A DNA stretch of 64,000 nucleotides. It comes from Prorocentrum cordatum (taxonomy: Eukaryota > Sar > Dinophyceae > Prorocentrales > Prorocentraceae). The notes under the pieces were generated by a model, which saw only the letters and a list, made by a program, of their open reading frames with translations, searched no databases and was not told where the DNA came from. The translations under genes were made by a program, and so were the position numbers. Where the stretch lies: positions 125,001 to 189,000 of the forward strand of contig CAUYUJ010007247.1 of the NCBI GenBank assembly GCA_963575745.1, written 5' to 3'. Numbering within the stretch: position 1 is the first letter of the stretch; each line of letters begins with the position of its first letter. Shown in pieces: positions 1-10,604 of this stretch.

Positions 1-1787
1 ATCGCGAGGAAGCCTCGAGCGATAGCGCGATTCCCAAAGTAGATCGCTAGAAAAGCCAAAGCGAAAGCGAAAGCGTGATTCCTGAGCGCCGAGGGCGCAT
101 CGTCTGAACAAGTTGCGAGGAAGTCCCACGAGAGAGCGCGATTCGAACATAAATTGTAAGGAAATCCTGCGCGAGAGCGCGAGTTGGGAATAATTTGTGA
201 GGAGGTATCAGGCGGGAGCCGTTGCTATTGTAGTTCGGGGGACAGGGGCGCAGTTTGAGGAGGAAAACTCTCCCTGATAAAGACCAGGGTGCGAGTCCCA
301 GGAAAGGCACTTCAATGGAAACAACATATATTTTACCGGAGCGGGGGACCAACAATAATTATTCATCAGGAGTGAGAATTCAACAACAACTACAACAACA
401 ATTGGCAACGCCATGAAATAATGACCAACCGCTCTGCGGTTGATTGGGAGCCTATACATAAAAATGCGAGGTGCGCTTTTCCGTGACGCCGTCGACGACG
501 AGGGTAATTTTGCGGGGATGTCCTTTATGAGGGCGCTGGTTTGGGACCACTTTCTGGAGTCTGTCAGATTCGGAAGAAACGACGCAAGAAACGTCTCTGG
601 GCCAACTATGTGGCGATGTCCCGAGCGAAGGCGCCAATTCTGAGATTCTGCGCCGGAGTCTGTCTGATTTGCCAGAAAGGGGCGGCCACGACGCGGCTAT
701 GGGCGCCAGGCGAGCACCTGGAAACGCAAGTGAACCACCACTGCAGACAAGAGTCCTGGCCTGGCTGAGTCCAAATGGGTGAGGCCGTGGCCTCGGACTC
801 TTCTGGATCATGCTGACCCCCGGATTTTTGGCCGCGAACGAGCTCGGACTCCTCGGGCACTCAACTCCTCAAAAATCACATGCGTCACTTTCGCAACCGT
901 AACGAAAAACCGAGCGGCTATGCTCGGGGGTGCAGAGAGCTGACCTCGCCATAAAAACAAGCATTAAGCTGGTCCGCAAACAAGCGGGCAGGGAGTTCAC
1001 CCTGATGTTCGAAATTGATCGGCTGGACGTCATCGAGACGCCTGGCTGCCACACTCAGCATCCCAGCTGCGCGGCCCAAAATTCATTATCACTCCCGACA
1101 CAATACATTATTCCTTCCAGGACCATTCTGGAAACGGTCTGGCCTGAAGGGAGGCTTAATTACCTACAGCATGCAAATGCGAAGAACAGTCGCTCCTCAG
1201 ACTTTAGCATCGAAGGGCTGCTACCCTGTGCGACAGCCGCTTCAGAAAAACAGACCTCTGCATTTGCAGGATCGCCGCGTGGCCTGTCCCTCGGACGGCC
1301 GGAAGATTACACTTAATTACCCACGAGGCTCACCACCCCAGAGACGGCGGGATGGGGCCGTGCCCCCGAGCCCGGCGCGCCGAGCACTGGGGCCCCCTCT
1401 CCGCCGCGGGCCTCTGGCTCTCGCCGCGAGGGCCTTCCGCATGGCTCTTCGCCGCGGGGGGGGGGGCGAAGGCGCAGCCGAGGCCCAGCGCGCGCAGGTC
1501 ACCCGCGGGAGTGCGAGTGTGTTCGCGCCTTTGAGGGGCAAAGACAGGGGGGGACTGGCACGGGGGGGGGACTGGCGTCGGCCTGGAATCGGCGATACAT
1601 CGCCGATGGATCGGCGACAGGCCCCCGATAGTGTATCCGCTCCTTCCTGTGCGGAATGGGGCTATCGGGCCCCTATCGGCACTGAATGGGCGATTGAGGG
1701 TCGATGCATCCCCCCCCCATGCCTGTCCCCCCCCCCTATCGTTGCCCCCGAGCTTTCTGTCTGGGGAAACCAAGGGGGGGGGGGCGG
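1..1787. other. Anonymous sequence, no gene recognised
   Basis: The first 220 bases hold three or four degenerate copies of a roughly 42-bp unit, with GCGAGGAAG near its start and GAGAGCGCGA in its middle (about positions 3, 115, 157 and 198). A related GCGAGGAAGTCTC phrase recurs at 8949 and 9099. The rest has short open frames on both strands but no motif I can name. C- and G-runs around 1460-1780 break up any reading frame. I see no RNA gene. Confidence 0.5.
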
Positions 1788-2540
1788 TCAGTCCAAGCCT
1801 ACATAGCGGCTCCCACTCTTCGGGCTCCTCCAGCCCGCCAGGCAATGCTGCGGGGCGCGTGGGGTGCCTGGGGCCCTCCGCCAGCGGGCCGGCGACGGCG
1901 CGGCGCACGGATCGCAGCTGTCCGTCGGGGCGCCGTCCGGCGGCGGATGCCCCGAGCGCGGGAACTTCGGCAGGCTGACTGGGAAGCCCTTCGAGAACAC
2001 CAAGGAGGTCAGCCAATCCAGCCCGTCATGGAGGCCAGTGCCCAGCTTGGCGCTCGCTGGCTGGACGCGCCACTGCCTGTTCAAGCTCTTCAACCCAAGC
2101 GCATAAGTCACCTCCGCCGATGTCAATGAGCAGGGCATGTCCTGCTTGTTGGCGAAGATGAGCAAAGGAGAATCTCGGATGTCATCGACCTCCAGGATTT
2201 TCTCAAGCTCCCCCCTCGCAGGCACCACGCGGTCGACGCTGCTGCTATCCACGACGAAGATTATGCCACAGACTCCTTTGTAGAATGGGAGCAGCAACGG
2301 CCGGATCTTGTCACGGCCCGCGAACCCGACGTCCCACATGGACAGACTCCTGCCCCTGTGCGCGACGGTCTCCACGTTGAACACAACGCTCTGCGACGCC
2401 GTCGGCGACTGCTCGGAGCACTGGGCGAGCTTCTGGAGCACGGTAGTCTTGCCGGCAGCGTCCAAACCAAGTAGCAGAATGCGCTTCTCGCCCTTGCTCC
2501 GTAGATGTAAACGCTGGAGAAGCTCCGCCCCGCGACCCAT
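1788..2540 (-). CDS. Arf/Arl-like small GTPase with altered switch regions and C-terminal extension
   Basis: A 250-residue protein of the ARF/ARL/SAR family, regulators of membrane traffic or cilium-related transport. The chosen start gives an N-terminal Met-Gly (a possible N-myristoylation site) and an amphipathic helix before the G domain, as in Arfs; the frame is open further upstream but that part has no Arf similarity. Visible motifs: P-loop GLDAAGKT at residues 25-32, switch 2 beginning WDVG at 69, NKQD at 131-134, and the final G-domain helix LHDGLDWL near 170-177. Oddities: canonical switch 1 (PTxGFNVE) has about four extra residues, and canonical WDVGGQDK is replaced by WDVGFAGRDK, which adds two residues and removes the catalytic Gln. 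Nucleotide binding looks intact; GTP hydrolysis may not be. Arfs are usually about 180 residues; the last 65 here are Pro/Ser/Arg-rich and could be real or run-on translation. It has no identifiable neighbours. Confidence 0.8.
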   Translation of the reverse strand: MGRGAELLQRLHLRSKGEKRILLLGLDAAGKTTVLQKLAQCSEQSPTASQSVVFNVETVAHRGRSLSMWDVGFAGRDKIRPLLLPFYKGVCGIIFVVDSSSVDRVVPARGELEKILEVDDIRDSPLLIFANKQDMPCSLTSAEVTYALGLKSLNRQWRVQPASAKLGTGLHDGLDWLTSLVFSKGFPVSLPKFPRSGHPPPDGAPTDSCDPCAAPSPARWRRAPGTPRAPQHCLAGWRSPKSGSRYVGLD

Positions 2541-2817
2541 GGGAGCGAATGCTGAAGAGCCAAAACACAACTTTGCCAGGATATAAAAAAGGGATTCAGC
2601 CAGACAACTGATCTCTGGTTTCTGCTGACGGACGGAAGGTTTGATGGGAGGGTCCTGGGCTCCCCTCAGGGGTGCTGAAACCAGCGCCCCGCCTGAGGCA
2701 TCCCTTTCTGCTGTGAAAGCTAAGGATGTAGGGCATGAAAACGAGCAAACCGCCTGTGACATCCCCACAAACTGGCCGCGAACGGGCCCGTGAAAACACC
2801 CCTGGCGGCTCCCCTTG

Positions 2818-3110
2818 CGAGTCTGAGTAGGACTAGGTCTGAGTATGATTACGTCTCAGTCCGTGCGTTGAGTAACTCAGGCTATGAGAAGGTCTGAGCA
2901 TGTGTAGGTTTGAACATGAATAAGTCAGTGTATGAGCAGGTCTGGAAACGAGTCTGGGTAAGAGTAAGTCTGGGTATGCAGGAGTCCCAGCATGAGTAAG
3001 TCTGAACATGAGTAGGCCTGCGTGTTGTGTGTTGAGTAAGTCAGACCATGAGATGATATGAGTATGAGTAGGTCTGAGTATGAGTAAGTCTGTGTATGAG
3101 TAGGTGTGTT
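2818..3110. repeat. Degenerate 12-bp tandem repeat (GTCTGAGTATGA type)
   Basis: About 290 bases of imperfect repeats of a 12-base unit close to GTCTGAGTATGA / GAGTAAGTCTGA. Both strands stay open in places only because the unit length is a multiple of three. Confidence 0.8.
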
Positions 3111-3289
3111 ATCTCTGGAGTCGGCGGCGTCCGAGCAATAACAAACAATCCATCTTAGGATATGGGAAAATCCATGACGATCGGGACGCGGCACGGGTCT
3201 GGATACACAAGGCTGACAGACAAGCAATAATAAGCCATATGGCTTTTTTTTTCACAGACCACCCCTGAGAAGGCGCGCCCGTGATACAC

Positions 3290-3690
3290 TCCGAAAGTGG
3301 GGTCCCCCCTGAACTAACCCCCCGTTGGACTTCACATGCTGGAAACTCCCCACCTCCCTTTTTCTGCCCGTCGGAAGCTTCCCCCTCTCTTTCGCGTTCC
3401 GGAAGCTACCCCCCCGCTCCCTGCCCAATGGGGGGAGGCTTAGCTGCCCTCCCGCCTCTTGGACCTCCCCTGCCGAAGGCCCCCACCCATACTTTTTTCC
3501 CGCCCCGCGGAATCTACCCCGCCCTCCCTTTCCCCCTTTCGCGCTCCGGAAGCTACCACCCCCTTCCCTTTCCAAATGAAAGGGGGGCTTAGCTACCCTC
3601 CCCTTTGACTCCCACTTGCCGGAAGTTCCCCACCCTCCTCCCATTTGGGGCTAAGGGGGGGGGGCTTGGAAGCCCCTACCCACTTTGGTT
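3290..3690. repeat. Low-complexity arm with repeated GGAAGCTACCCCC
   Basis: The phrase GGAAGCTWCCCCC / GGAAGTTCCCCA recurs between C-rich stretches, with units of roughly 40-60 bases. The same phrase occurs in the opposite orientation (GGGGGTAGCTTCC) at 5010-5440, on the other side of the satellite at 3700-5000. Confidence 0.6.
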
Positions 3691-3699
3691 ATAGGAAAA

Positions 3700-5000
3700 A
3701 ACACGCCAAACCACCAGAGCGCCGAAAACCAAAGAGCCACCAGAGGCGCGCCGAAGACCGAAGGAACGCCGAAAACCGAAAGGGCACCGAAAACCGAATG
3801 TGCGCCGACAACCTAAATAAGATCGAAAACCAAGGGAACGCCAAAAACCAAAGAAGCGCCGAAAACCAAAGGAAACGGGAAACCAAAAAGCGCCGAAAAG
3901 CAAAGGGGCGCCGAAACTCAAAAAGCGCCGAACTCCGAACGAACGCCGAAAACCAAAAGGGCGCCGAAAACAATGAAAGCTGAAAAAACCAGCGGGGCGC
4001 CGAAAACTAAAGAGGCACCGAAAACCAAAAGAGCGCCGAAAACCAGAGCAGCGCCGAAAACCAAAAGGGCGCCGCAAACCATCAAAAACCGAAACAAAAA
4101 AAGGCGCCAAAAACCAAAAGGTCGCCAAACTTGAAAAGGACGCCGGAAACCAAAGGGGCGCTGAAAACCAATAGGGCGCAGGGCGCCGACAACCTAAGGG
4201 TCGCAAACCAATGCCGAAAACCAAAGGGGCGCCGAAAACTAAAAGGGCACCGAAAACCAAAACGACGCTGGACACCAAAGGAGCGCTGAAAGCCACCAGA
4301 GGGGCCGAAACCCACAAGGGCGCCGAGAACCAAAGGAGCGCCGAAAATCGAAAGGGCGCCGAAAACCAACGGGGCGCCAAAAACCAAGGGGGCGCAGAAA
4401 ACAAGAAGAAGGACGAAAACCAAAAAAGGCGCCGAACACAAACAAGGGCGCCGAAAACCGAAGATGCGCCAGTAAGCAAAAGGGCAAAGGACACCGAAAA
4501 CCAAAGGCACTCCGAAAACCAATGGGGCGCCGAAAACAAAAGGAGCGCCGAACGCCCAAGGGCGCCGAGAACCAAAAGGAGCGCCGAAAACCAAAGGGGC
4601 GCCGAAAGCCGAAGAGCGCCCAAAATCAAAGGGGTGCCGAAAGCCAAAAAGGCGCCGAAAACTAAAGCAGCGCCAATAATCAAAAGAGCGCCGAAAACCA
4701 AGAGGGCGTTGAAAATCCAAGGGGCGCTGGAACCCCAGAGGGCGCCGAAAACCAACGATGCACCGAAAACCAAAGGGTGCGCAGAAAACCAAAGTGAGTG
4801 TCGAAAATCAAAGGAACCCCGAAAACCACAGGAGCCCCGAGAACCGAAGGAGCGCCGAAAACCAAAGGCGCGCCGAAAACCAACGGGGCGCCAAATGCCA
4901 AGGGTAGCCGAAAACCAAAGACTCGCCGAAAACCACAGAGACGCCGACAGCTACAAGTACGCCGAAGACCAACGGGGCGCCGAAAACGAAAGAAGAGAAG
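3700..5000. repeat. Satellite array: CCGAAAACCAAAGGGGCG units
   Basis: About 1.3 kb of tandem, diverged units of 15-21 bases built on GCGCCGAAAACCAAAGG. Long open frames through it encode repetitive Lys/Ala/Glu/Asn peptides on one strand and Phe/Arg-rich peptides on the other, as expected from a repeat without stop codons. I do not regard these frames as genes. Confidence 0.9.
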
Positions 5001-5009
5001 TAGCTTCGA

Positions 5010-5440
5010 AGCCCCCCTCCAGCCAGGGCCCTCCAGCTGGAAAAGCCAACAGGAGGGGAGGGGGGGTAGCTTTGGAAGCCCCCCCTTTGGAAAGGTGAGC
5101 CTGGGCTTACCCAGGGCTCCGAAAAGGAGTGGGGGGTAGCTTCCAAGCGCCCGCCCTTTAGCAAGGGACCCCCCAGCTACCCTCTCCAAGCAAAAGGAAA
5201 GGGGGGGTTGTTTCGAAAGCGCCCCCCCTTTGAAAGGGGGAGCCCAGGCTGACCCCGGGCCTCGAAAAGAGGGAATGAGGGAGGTAGCTTCCCACCTCCC
5301 TTTAGCTAGGGCCCCCCCCAGCTAAACAGTTTGCGCAAAAGGGGCCGAGGGAGGGGGGATAGCTTTGGAAGCCCCCCTTTTCCAAGGGAGGGGGGGGGGC
5401 AGCTTGAAGCTGGGGCTCCCCTTCTAGTGAGAAGCATGCC
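5010..5440. repeat. Low-complexity arm, inverted relative to 3290-3690
   Basis: Repeated GGGGGTAGCTTCGAAGCCCCC-type phrases with pyrimidine/purine-rich spacers. It appears to be an inverted counterpart of the stretch at 3290-3690, so the two bracket the satellite array. Confidence 0.55.
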
Positions 5441-7015
5441 GCGAGCGCGCTCTTTCCAACATCTGCCTCTTCTCCGATTACCCACCCGATCTGCTGGACA
5501 AAAGGTCCGGAGAGCGATGTGAGTGCCAGACCTTCAGGCACATCACCTGACATAAGATTGCCCTCCATCTCTTCCCCTTCCGCACACGGCGCTGACGTCC
5601 CTGGTCGCCGTGCTGGGGGGGAGCGGAGTGGGGGGGGGGCGCATTATGTAACCCCCCAGAATTCTTGACGCCTGCCAGGAATAAACTGGACTCCGACGCA
5701 AGAGGACGATAAGGACGGCTTCTTGGTTTAAGTCCCCACCACCCCTGACGCGGTAACCGCTGTGTCAGAGAGGGCAGCCCGCACACCCACCTCCCCACCA
5801 CAAGGGGAGAATGCGAAGTGCTTGTGTACGGGACGGGGTGCGCACAGATGGGCAGCAAAAAACGCGGTGTGGACGCCTCGGGGGGGGTCTGACCGAAAGT
5901 GAGACAAATTACAGCCGATTTGGACGCATGCCGACCGTTCTGGTACCAATGCCAACTAAATGGTACCAATTCCAACCGAGTTGGAAGCTCCTTAGACATT
6001 CCTTAGAGATTGCTTCGGGATTCCGTCGAGACTGTTTCGACATTCCTTTCGAGATCATTTGTACAGTCCTTAGAGATTCCCTAGAGATTCCTTGCGGACT
6101 CCTTCGATAGTCCCTCGATATTGCTTGGGGGCTCCTTAGATGCCGAATCGCTCGGCCCCCGCCTGCCTTCCTGCGACGCGGGATTCTCCACGCTCCCCAA
6201 GGTAGCGGTTCGAATGACGGCGCGCCATATCTTCTGGGATCTGGGCATCCCCAACTCCCGAATGAATGTCCATTGGAAAATCCATCAACACTTTATATAA
6301 GTATGATGGAGGGCTGGGACCAAGCGCTTTTCCTGTTGAATGCAGATTGAAGCAAACACATAAAGCATGAACGCATTATTCGGGAGGCAGGGGCCAGCCA
6401 GTGCGTATCCCATAATCATATCAGTAATAACCACCCCGCCATTGCGGATACGAATGAGGGGACCAGGAGGGAGAGGATGAGGAGGGGGAAACGGAGCGGG
6501 AAGGGGGAAGCGAAGCTACGACCAGCCGGTTCTTCAGGCAGTCTGCCTCCCCAGTGTGCCCTTTCAGCGTGCCCTCTCAGCGCGCCCTCTCGGCGCCTTC
6601 GCAGTGCGCCCCCCCAGCGTGCCATCCGAGCGTGGCCTCCAAGCGTGGCCTCCCAGCGTGGTCTCCCAGCATGGCCTCCCAGCGTGGCATATCCAGCGTG
6701 CCCTCCCGGCGTACCATCCCAGCGTGCCCTCCCAGCGTGCCCCCCCAGCGTGCCCTTCCAGCGTCGCCCTCCCTTCTCCAGCCACGCGCGCGCAAGGATC
6801 GTTTAAGACTTCTCGTCCCCCTCACTCCGATATTGCATGCCACATGGAATGATGAATGATAAAGCAGTATGATGGAGGCTGGGATCAAAACGTGTCCTAG
6901 TGCATACGAATTGAAGAGACGAATTCACAATTCCACAAGTTTGCCGGAGACTGGGATCAACGCATTTCCTACTTGATTCTGGTTAATACAATTACTCCAA
7001 CGGATGGACCCACAT
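5441..7015. other. Anonymous stretch with two short minisatellites
   Basis: No gene recognised. At about 6000-6140 there is a degenerate repeat of a 10-13-base unit (CCTTAGAGATT-like). At about 6545-6785 there is a clean 12-base repeat, CCCAGCGTGCCC with variants. The frames that cross the second array (Cys/Pro/Ser- or Arg/Gly-rich) are artefacts of it. Confidence 0.6.
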
Positions 7016-7019
7016 GAAA

Positions 7020-7200
7020 ACCTAATTCCCCACATCCAAAGTGGGGTTCTTGTTCTCTCTGGACACCCCGCGCAGGAACAGGAACCCACCATCATCATCA
7101 TCACTCATTCCTTTTCCCACACCCAAAGTGGGGTTTTTGTTCCCCACATCCAAAGTGGGGTTCTTGTTTCTCTGGACACCCCGCGCAGGAACCTCCTCAC
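7020..7200. repeat. Short hairpin repeats, CCCCACATCCAAAGTGGGG
   Basis: The 19-base inverted repeat CCCCAC-loop-GTGGGG occurs around 7028 and 7141, with a variant around 7118. The first and last are followed by the same tail (CTGGACACCCCGCGCAGGAAC), so a unit of about 113 bases is duplicated. Confidence 0.75.
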
Positions 7201-7224
7201 CTCACCCCCTCTCCTCTTCTGTCT

Positions 7225-7440
7225 TCGTGCGTTCACTCACTCACTCACTAGCTCACTCATTCACTCACTCACTCACTGACTCATCAGCACTCACTCACTG
7301 ACTCATCAGCACTCACTCACTCACACGCTCATGAACTCACATATGATGATGATGAGTGTGCCCGTGAGAGAGTGTGATGATCATCATCTTCACCAGGTCA
7401 GTCAGTCACTCACTCACTCACTCACTCACTCGCCTTGGGC
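7225..7440. repeat. (CTCA)n microsatellite cluster
   Basis: Blocks of CACTCACTCACT interspersed with short ATGATG runs. Confidence 0.9.
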
Positions 7441-7449
7441 CTCGTCTGT

Positions 7450-7530
7450 GAGTGAGTCCCACCAGCCCTTTAGGGCGTAGGTGGTCTAGGGAGTTTCCTC
7501 TGCCAACCCCCTTCTTCCCCTTCGGGGAGG
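7450..7530. repeat. Dispersed repeat, partner of 25240-25320
   Basis: The segment starting CCCACCAGCCCTTTAGGGCG, followed by a GTGGT..TTTC block and CCAACCCCCTT, recurs in the same orientation near 25247. The similarity covers about 70-80 bases. Confidence 0.65.
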
Positions 7531-7599
7531 GGTTTACCCCTCCCCTTACCCCTCCCCACTGACCTGGACGGGGCCGGTCGCGAGGTGTCAGAGCGTCCA

Positions 7600-8597
7600 A
7601 GATGGCCCAAGACAGCTCCAAGAGCGAACAGGCGAGAAAACACAAAACATTGATTTTACCTAGGTTTTGGAAGGATTTTGGCATCTTGGGGGGGCCCAAG
7701 AGGCGACTCGAGGCACTCTGGAGGGGCGGGGCTAATAAGCACCCCCCCCTTCTTTGATAGATCTCCTCCAAGATGGCCCAAAGAGCGCCCCGAAGGCTCC
7801 CAAGAGCGCCCCAAGAGCGCCTCAAGAGGGCCCCAAGAGACCCCAAGAGGCCCCCAAGAAGCCTCCAAGACGTTGCCAAGAGACCCCCAAGAGGCCCCAA
7901 GAGAGTCCAAGATGACCCAAGACGGCTCCAAGAGCGAAAAGGCGAGAAAGCAACAAACATTGATTTTACCTAGGTTTTGGAAGGATTTTGGCCTCTTGGG
8001 GCGCCCAAGAGGCGACTCGAGGCACTCTAGAGGGGCAACGCTAATTGGGGACCCCCTCTTCTCTGATCGATCTCCTCCAAGATGGCCCCAAGAGCGCCCC
8101 GAAGGCTCCCAAGAGCGCCCCAAGAGCGCCCCGAGAGCGCCCCAAGAGGCCCCAAGAGGCGCCCAAGAGGCCTCCAAGAGGCCCCCAAGAGACCCCCAAG
8201 AGGCCCAAGAGGCTCCCAAGACGGGTCCAAGAGCGAAAAGGCGAGAAAACAAAAAACATTGATTTTACATAGGTTTTGGACGGATTTTGGCCTCTTGGGG
8301 GGCCCAAGAGGCGACTCGAGGCACTCTAGAGGAGCAGCGCTAATTGGGGACCCCCCCTTCTTTGATAGATCTCCTCCAAGATGGCCCCAAGAGCGCCTCG
8401 AAGGCTCCCAAGAGCGCCCCAAGAGCGCCCCAAGAGGGCCCCAAGAGGCCCCAAGAGGCCCCCAAGAGGCCTCCAAGAGGCCCCCAAGAGACCCCCAAGA
8501 GGCCACAAGAGGCTCCCCGAGATACGCAAGAGGCCCCCGGGACCGCCAAGAGGCCCCAAGGACGGCCCAAGAGGCCCCCAAGCTCGCAATTGTCCTC
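7600..8597. repeat. CCAAGAGGCCCC repeat family in ~300-bp higher-order units
   Basis: A 10-12-base unit close to CCAAGAGGCCCC is tandemly repeated. A distinct AT-richer segment beginning TGATTTTAC(C/A)TAGGTTTTGG recurs at 7651, 7961 and 8260, giving higher-order units of 310 and 299 bases. The same family occurs at 29450-30344, 41395-41830 and 46840-47230. Open frames here (Pro/Arg/Gly/Leu-rich) follow from the repeat. Confidence 0.85.
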
Positions 8598-8800
8598 CTC
8601 CTCCTCCTCTCCTCTTTTTCTTCCTCCTCCCTCCTCCCCCTCCCCCTCCTCCTCCTCCTCCTCCTCCTCCTCCTCTCCTTTTCCTCCTTCTCGTCCTCCT
8701 CGTCCTCGCAGTCCTCCATCTCCTCCTCCTTCTATTCCTCCTCCTCCTCCTCCTGCTCCTCCTCCTGCTCCTCCTCTTCCTCCTCCTACTCCGACGACGA
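8598..8800. repeat. (TCC)n trinucleotide tract
   Basis: About 200 bases of TCC/CTC with interruptions. Poly-Ser, poly-Pro, poly-Leu and antisense poly-Glu/Arg/Gly frames are artefacts. Confidence 0.95.
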
Positions 8801-8948
8801 CGGCTCCTCCTACATCCTCCCCCTCTTGGGGTATATGGCGGCTCACCCCGCCCTTTGTTCTTCTGCATGCTCCCCCGCTTCCCTCATAACCTCCACTCCC
8901 CTGGGACTCATTTCTGGACGGGCTGGTGGGGATACGCGAAGCGTCTAG

Positions 8949-9408
8949 AATTGCGAGGACGTCTCAAGCGGGAGCCCCTCCCTATGGGGCCCGCGGATCA
9001 TGTTACTAATCCGAGCGGGTCATCTGATTCCTGTAACTGTCGCCACTTTTGAGCTCTCGCGCTGCCAGAATACCATTCCCAGGCCACATGTGTGAGTGAA
9101 TTGCGAGGAAGTCTCAAGCGGGAGCCCCCTCCCTATGGGGCCCGCGGATCATGTTACTAATCCGAGCGGGTGATCTGATTCCTGCAACTGTCGCCACTTT
9201 TGGGCTCTCGCGCTGCCAGAACACCATTCCCAGGCCACATTTTGAATGCCTGGAGCCAACTGTAGACCACTTTGTGTTCTTCGCGCTGCCAGAACACCAT
9301 TCCCGGGCCACATTTTGAATGCCCGGAGCCAACTGTAAGCCACTTCGTGTTCTTCGTGTTCCCAGAACACCACTCCCGGGCCACCTTCTGAATGTCCGGA
9401 GCCAAAAC
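8949..9408. repeat. Tandem duplication (150 bp) running into 72-bp repeats
   Basis: A 150-base unit starting AATTGCGAGGA occurs at 8949 and 9099. The second copy runs into about three copies of a 72-base unit (TTTGAATGCC..GGAGCCAACTGTA..CCAGAACACCA..GGGCCAC) up to about 9408. Copies differ by scattered substitutions. No gene. Confidence 0.85.
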
Positions 9409-9609
9409 AGGAGGGCGAGGTCGGGGGCAACGTAGGGAGCGGGGGGAGGGCCCGCGCCAGGGCAAAAAGAAATATACGCAGAAGAGACAGCCAGGACGCC
9501 TCACCAACCACGAGGACGACGGTGAGGGCTTTTTCCAGATTCGCCAAGAAGATTCTCATGTGGGGTCCTTCCGTCGGACTAATTTTGTATGGGATATGTA
9601 CACTATCAT

Positions 9610-9830
9610 AATGATGTTGCTCCTGCTGACGCTGCTGCTGCTCCTCCTCTACCTCCCCCTCCCCCTCCCCCTCCTCCTCCTCCTCCTCCTCCTCCTCCTC
9701 CTCCTCCTCCCTCCCCCTCTTTCCTCCCCACTCGTCCTGCTCCTCCTGCCCCCCCTCCTCCCCCTCCTCCTCCTCGTCCTCGTCCTCGTCGTCCTCCTCC
9801 TCCTCCTCCTCCTCCTCCTCCTCGTTCGTT
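9610..9830. repeat. (CTC)n trinucleotide tract
   Basis: Interrupted CTC/CTG repeat. 9830-10290 beside it holds a short GCAGCA run and otherwise nothing I recognise. Confidence 0.95.
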
Positions 9831-10299
9831 CGTTCGCGGCTTTAGGGCAGAGAGTGGAAGCCCGATCACTGAGGGTGGACGGCAAAAAGAGGGAGATGGG
9901 GAGTGAGAGCGGCGGCGGCAGCAGAGCCAGCAGCCAGCAGCAGCAGTGTGAAACCTCGGCTCTGTGCAGCCACAGAGCTGCACCATGCCGTACAGGGGCT
10001 ATCAGGTCAGGTGAGATTGGCAGCCATGAGTAGTGGTAATCCCCTCCCAGTGCAACCCTCTCCCTCCCCCATCGTGCAGTGCAGTATGGGTTACTGCCTT
10101 TTCAAAGTGGGCGTACACTATAAGAGGGATAAAGGAAATAAATTATACAATTTGGAAAAGACGACTTCACCCCCAGAGGGTCGGCTACTGACAATGTCGA
10201 GCGGTATACATACATTAGTATACAGCACTGGACTACTACTACTTTTTAAAGTGAGTGTACACTCGCGGCACCTGGGTGGGCACGGCATCACTTTCATAG

Positions 10300-10545
10300 T
10301 CCAGCCTCCTCCTCCTCCTCCTCCTCCTCCTCCTCCTCCTCCTCCTCCTCCTCCTCCTCCTGTTCCTCCCACTCCTCCCCCATCCTCCTCCTCCTCCCCC
10401 TCCTCCTCCTCCTCCTCCTCCTCCTCCTCCTCCTTCCCCCCCTCCTCCTCCTCCCACCCCTCTTCCGTGTCCTCCTCCGGCGCCTTTTCCGTCTCCTCCT
10501 CGTCCTCCTCCACGTCTTCCTCGACAAACATCCATTTCAACCAGA
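10300..10545. repeat. (TCC)n trinucleotide tract
   Basis: Nearly uninterrupted TCC at 10305-10360, then degenerate TCC/TCG. Confidence 0.95.
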
Positions 10546-10604
10546 TCCTCCTGAAGGCACCGCGGTTGAAATCCCCCTCCCCCTTCCTCCTTCTCCTCCT
10601 CCTC

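Noticed and set aside
3645-5189. Several 100-365-codon ORFs on both strands
   Set aside because: Explained by the CCGAAAACCAAAGG satellite; peptides simply repeat the unit.
7020-7200. CRISPR-like array
   Set aside because: Only two or three hairpin repeats with unequal, partly duplicated spacers, in eukaryotic sequence.
7656-8948. Pro/Arg- and Gly/Leu-rich ORFs of 180-290 codons
   Set aside because: Products of the CCAAGAG repeat and the (TCC)n tract.
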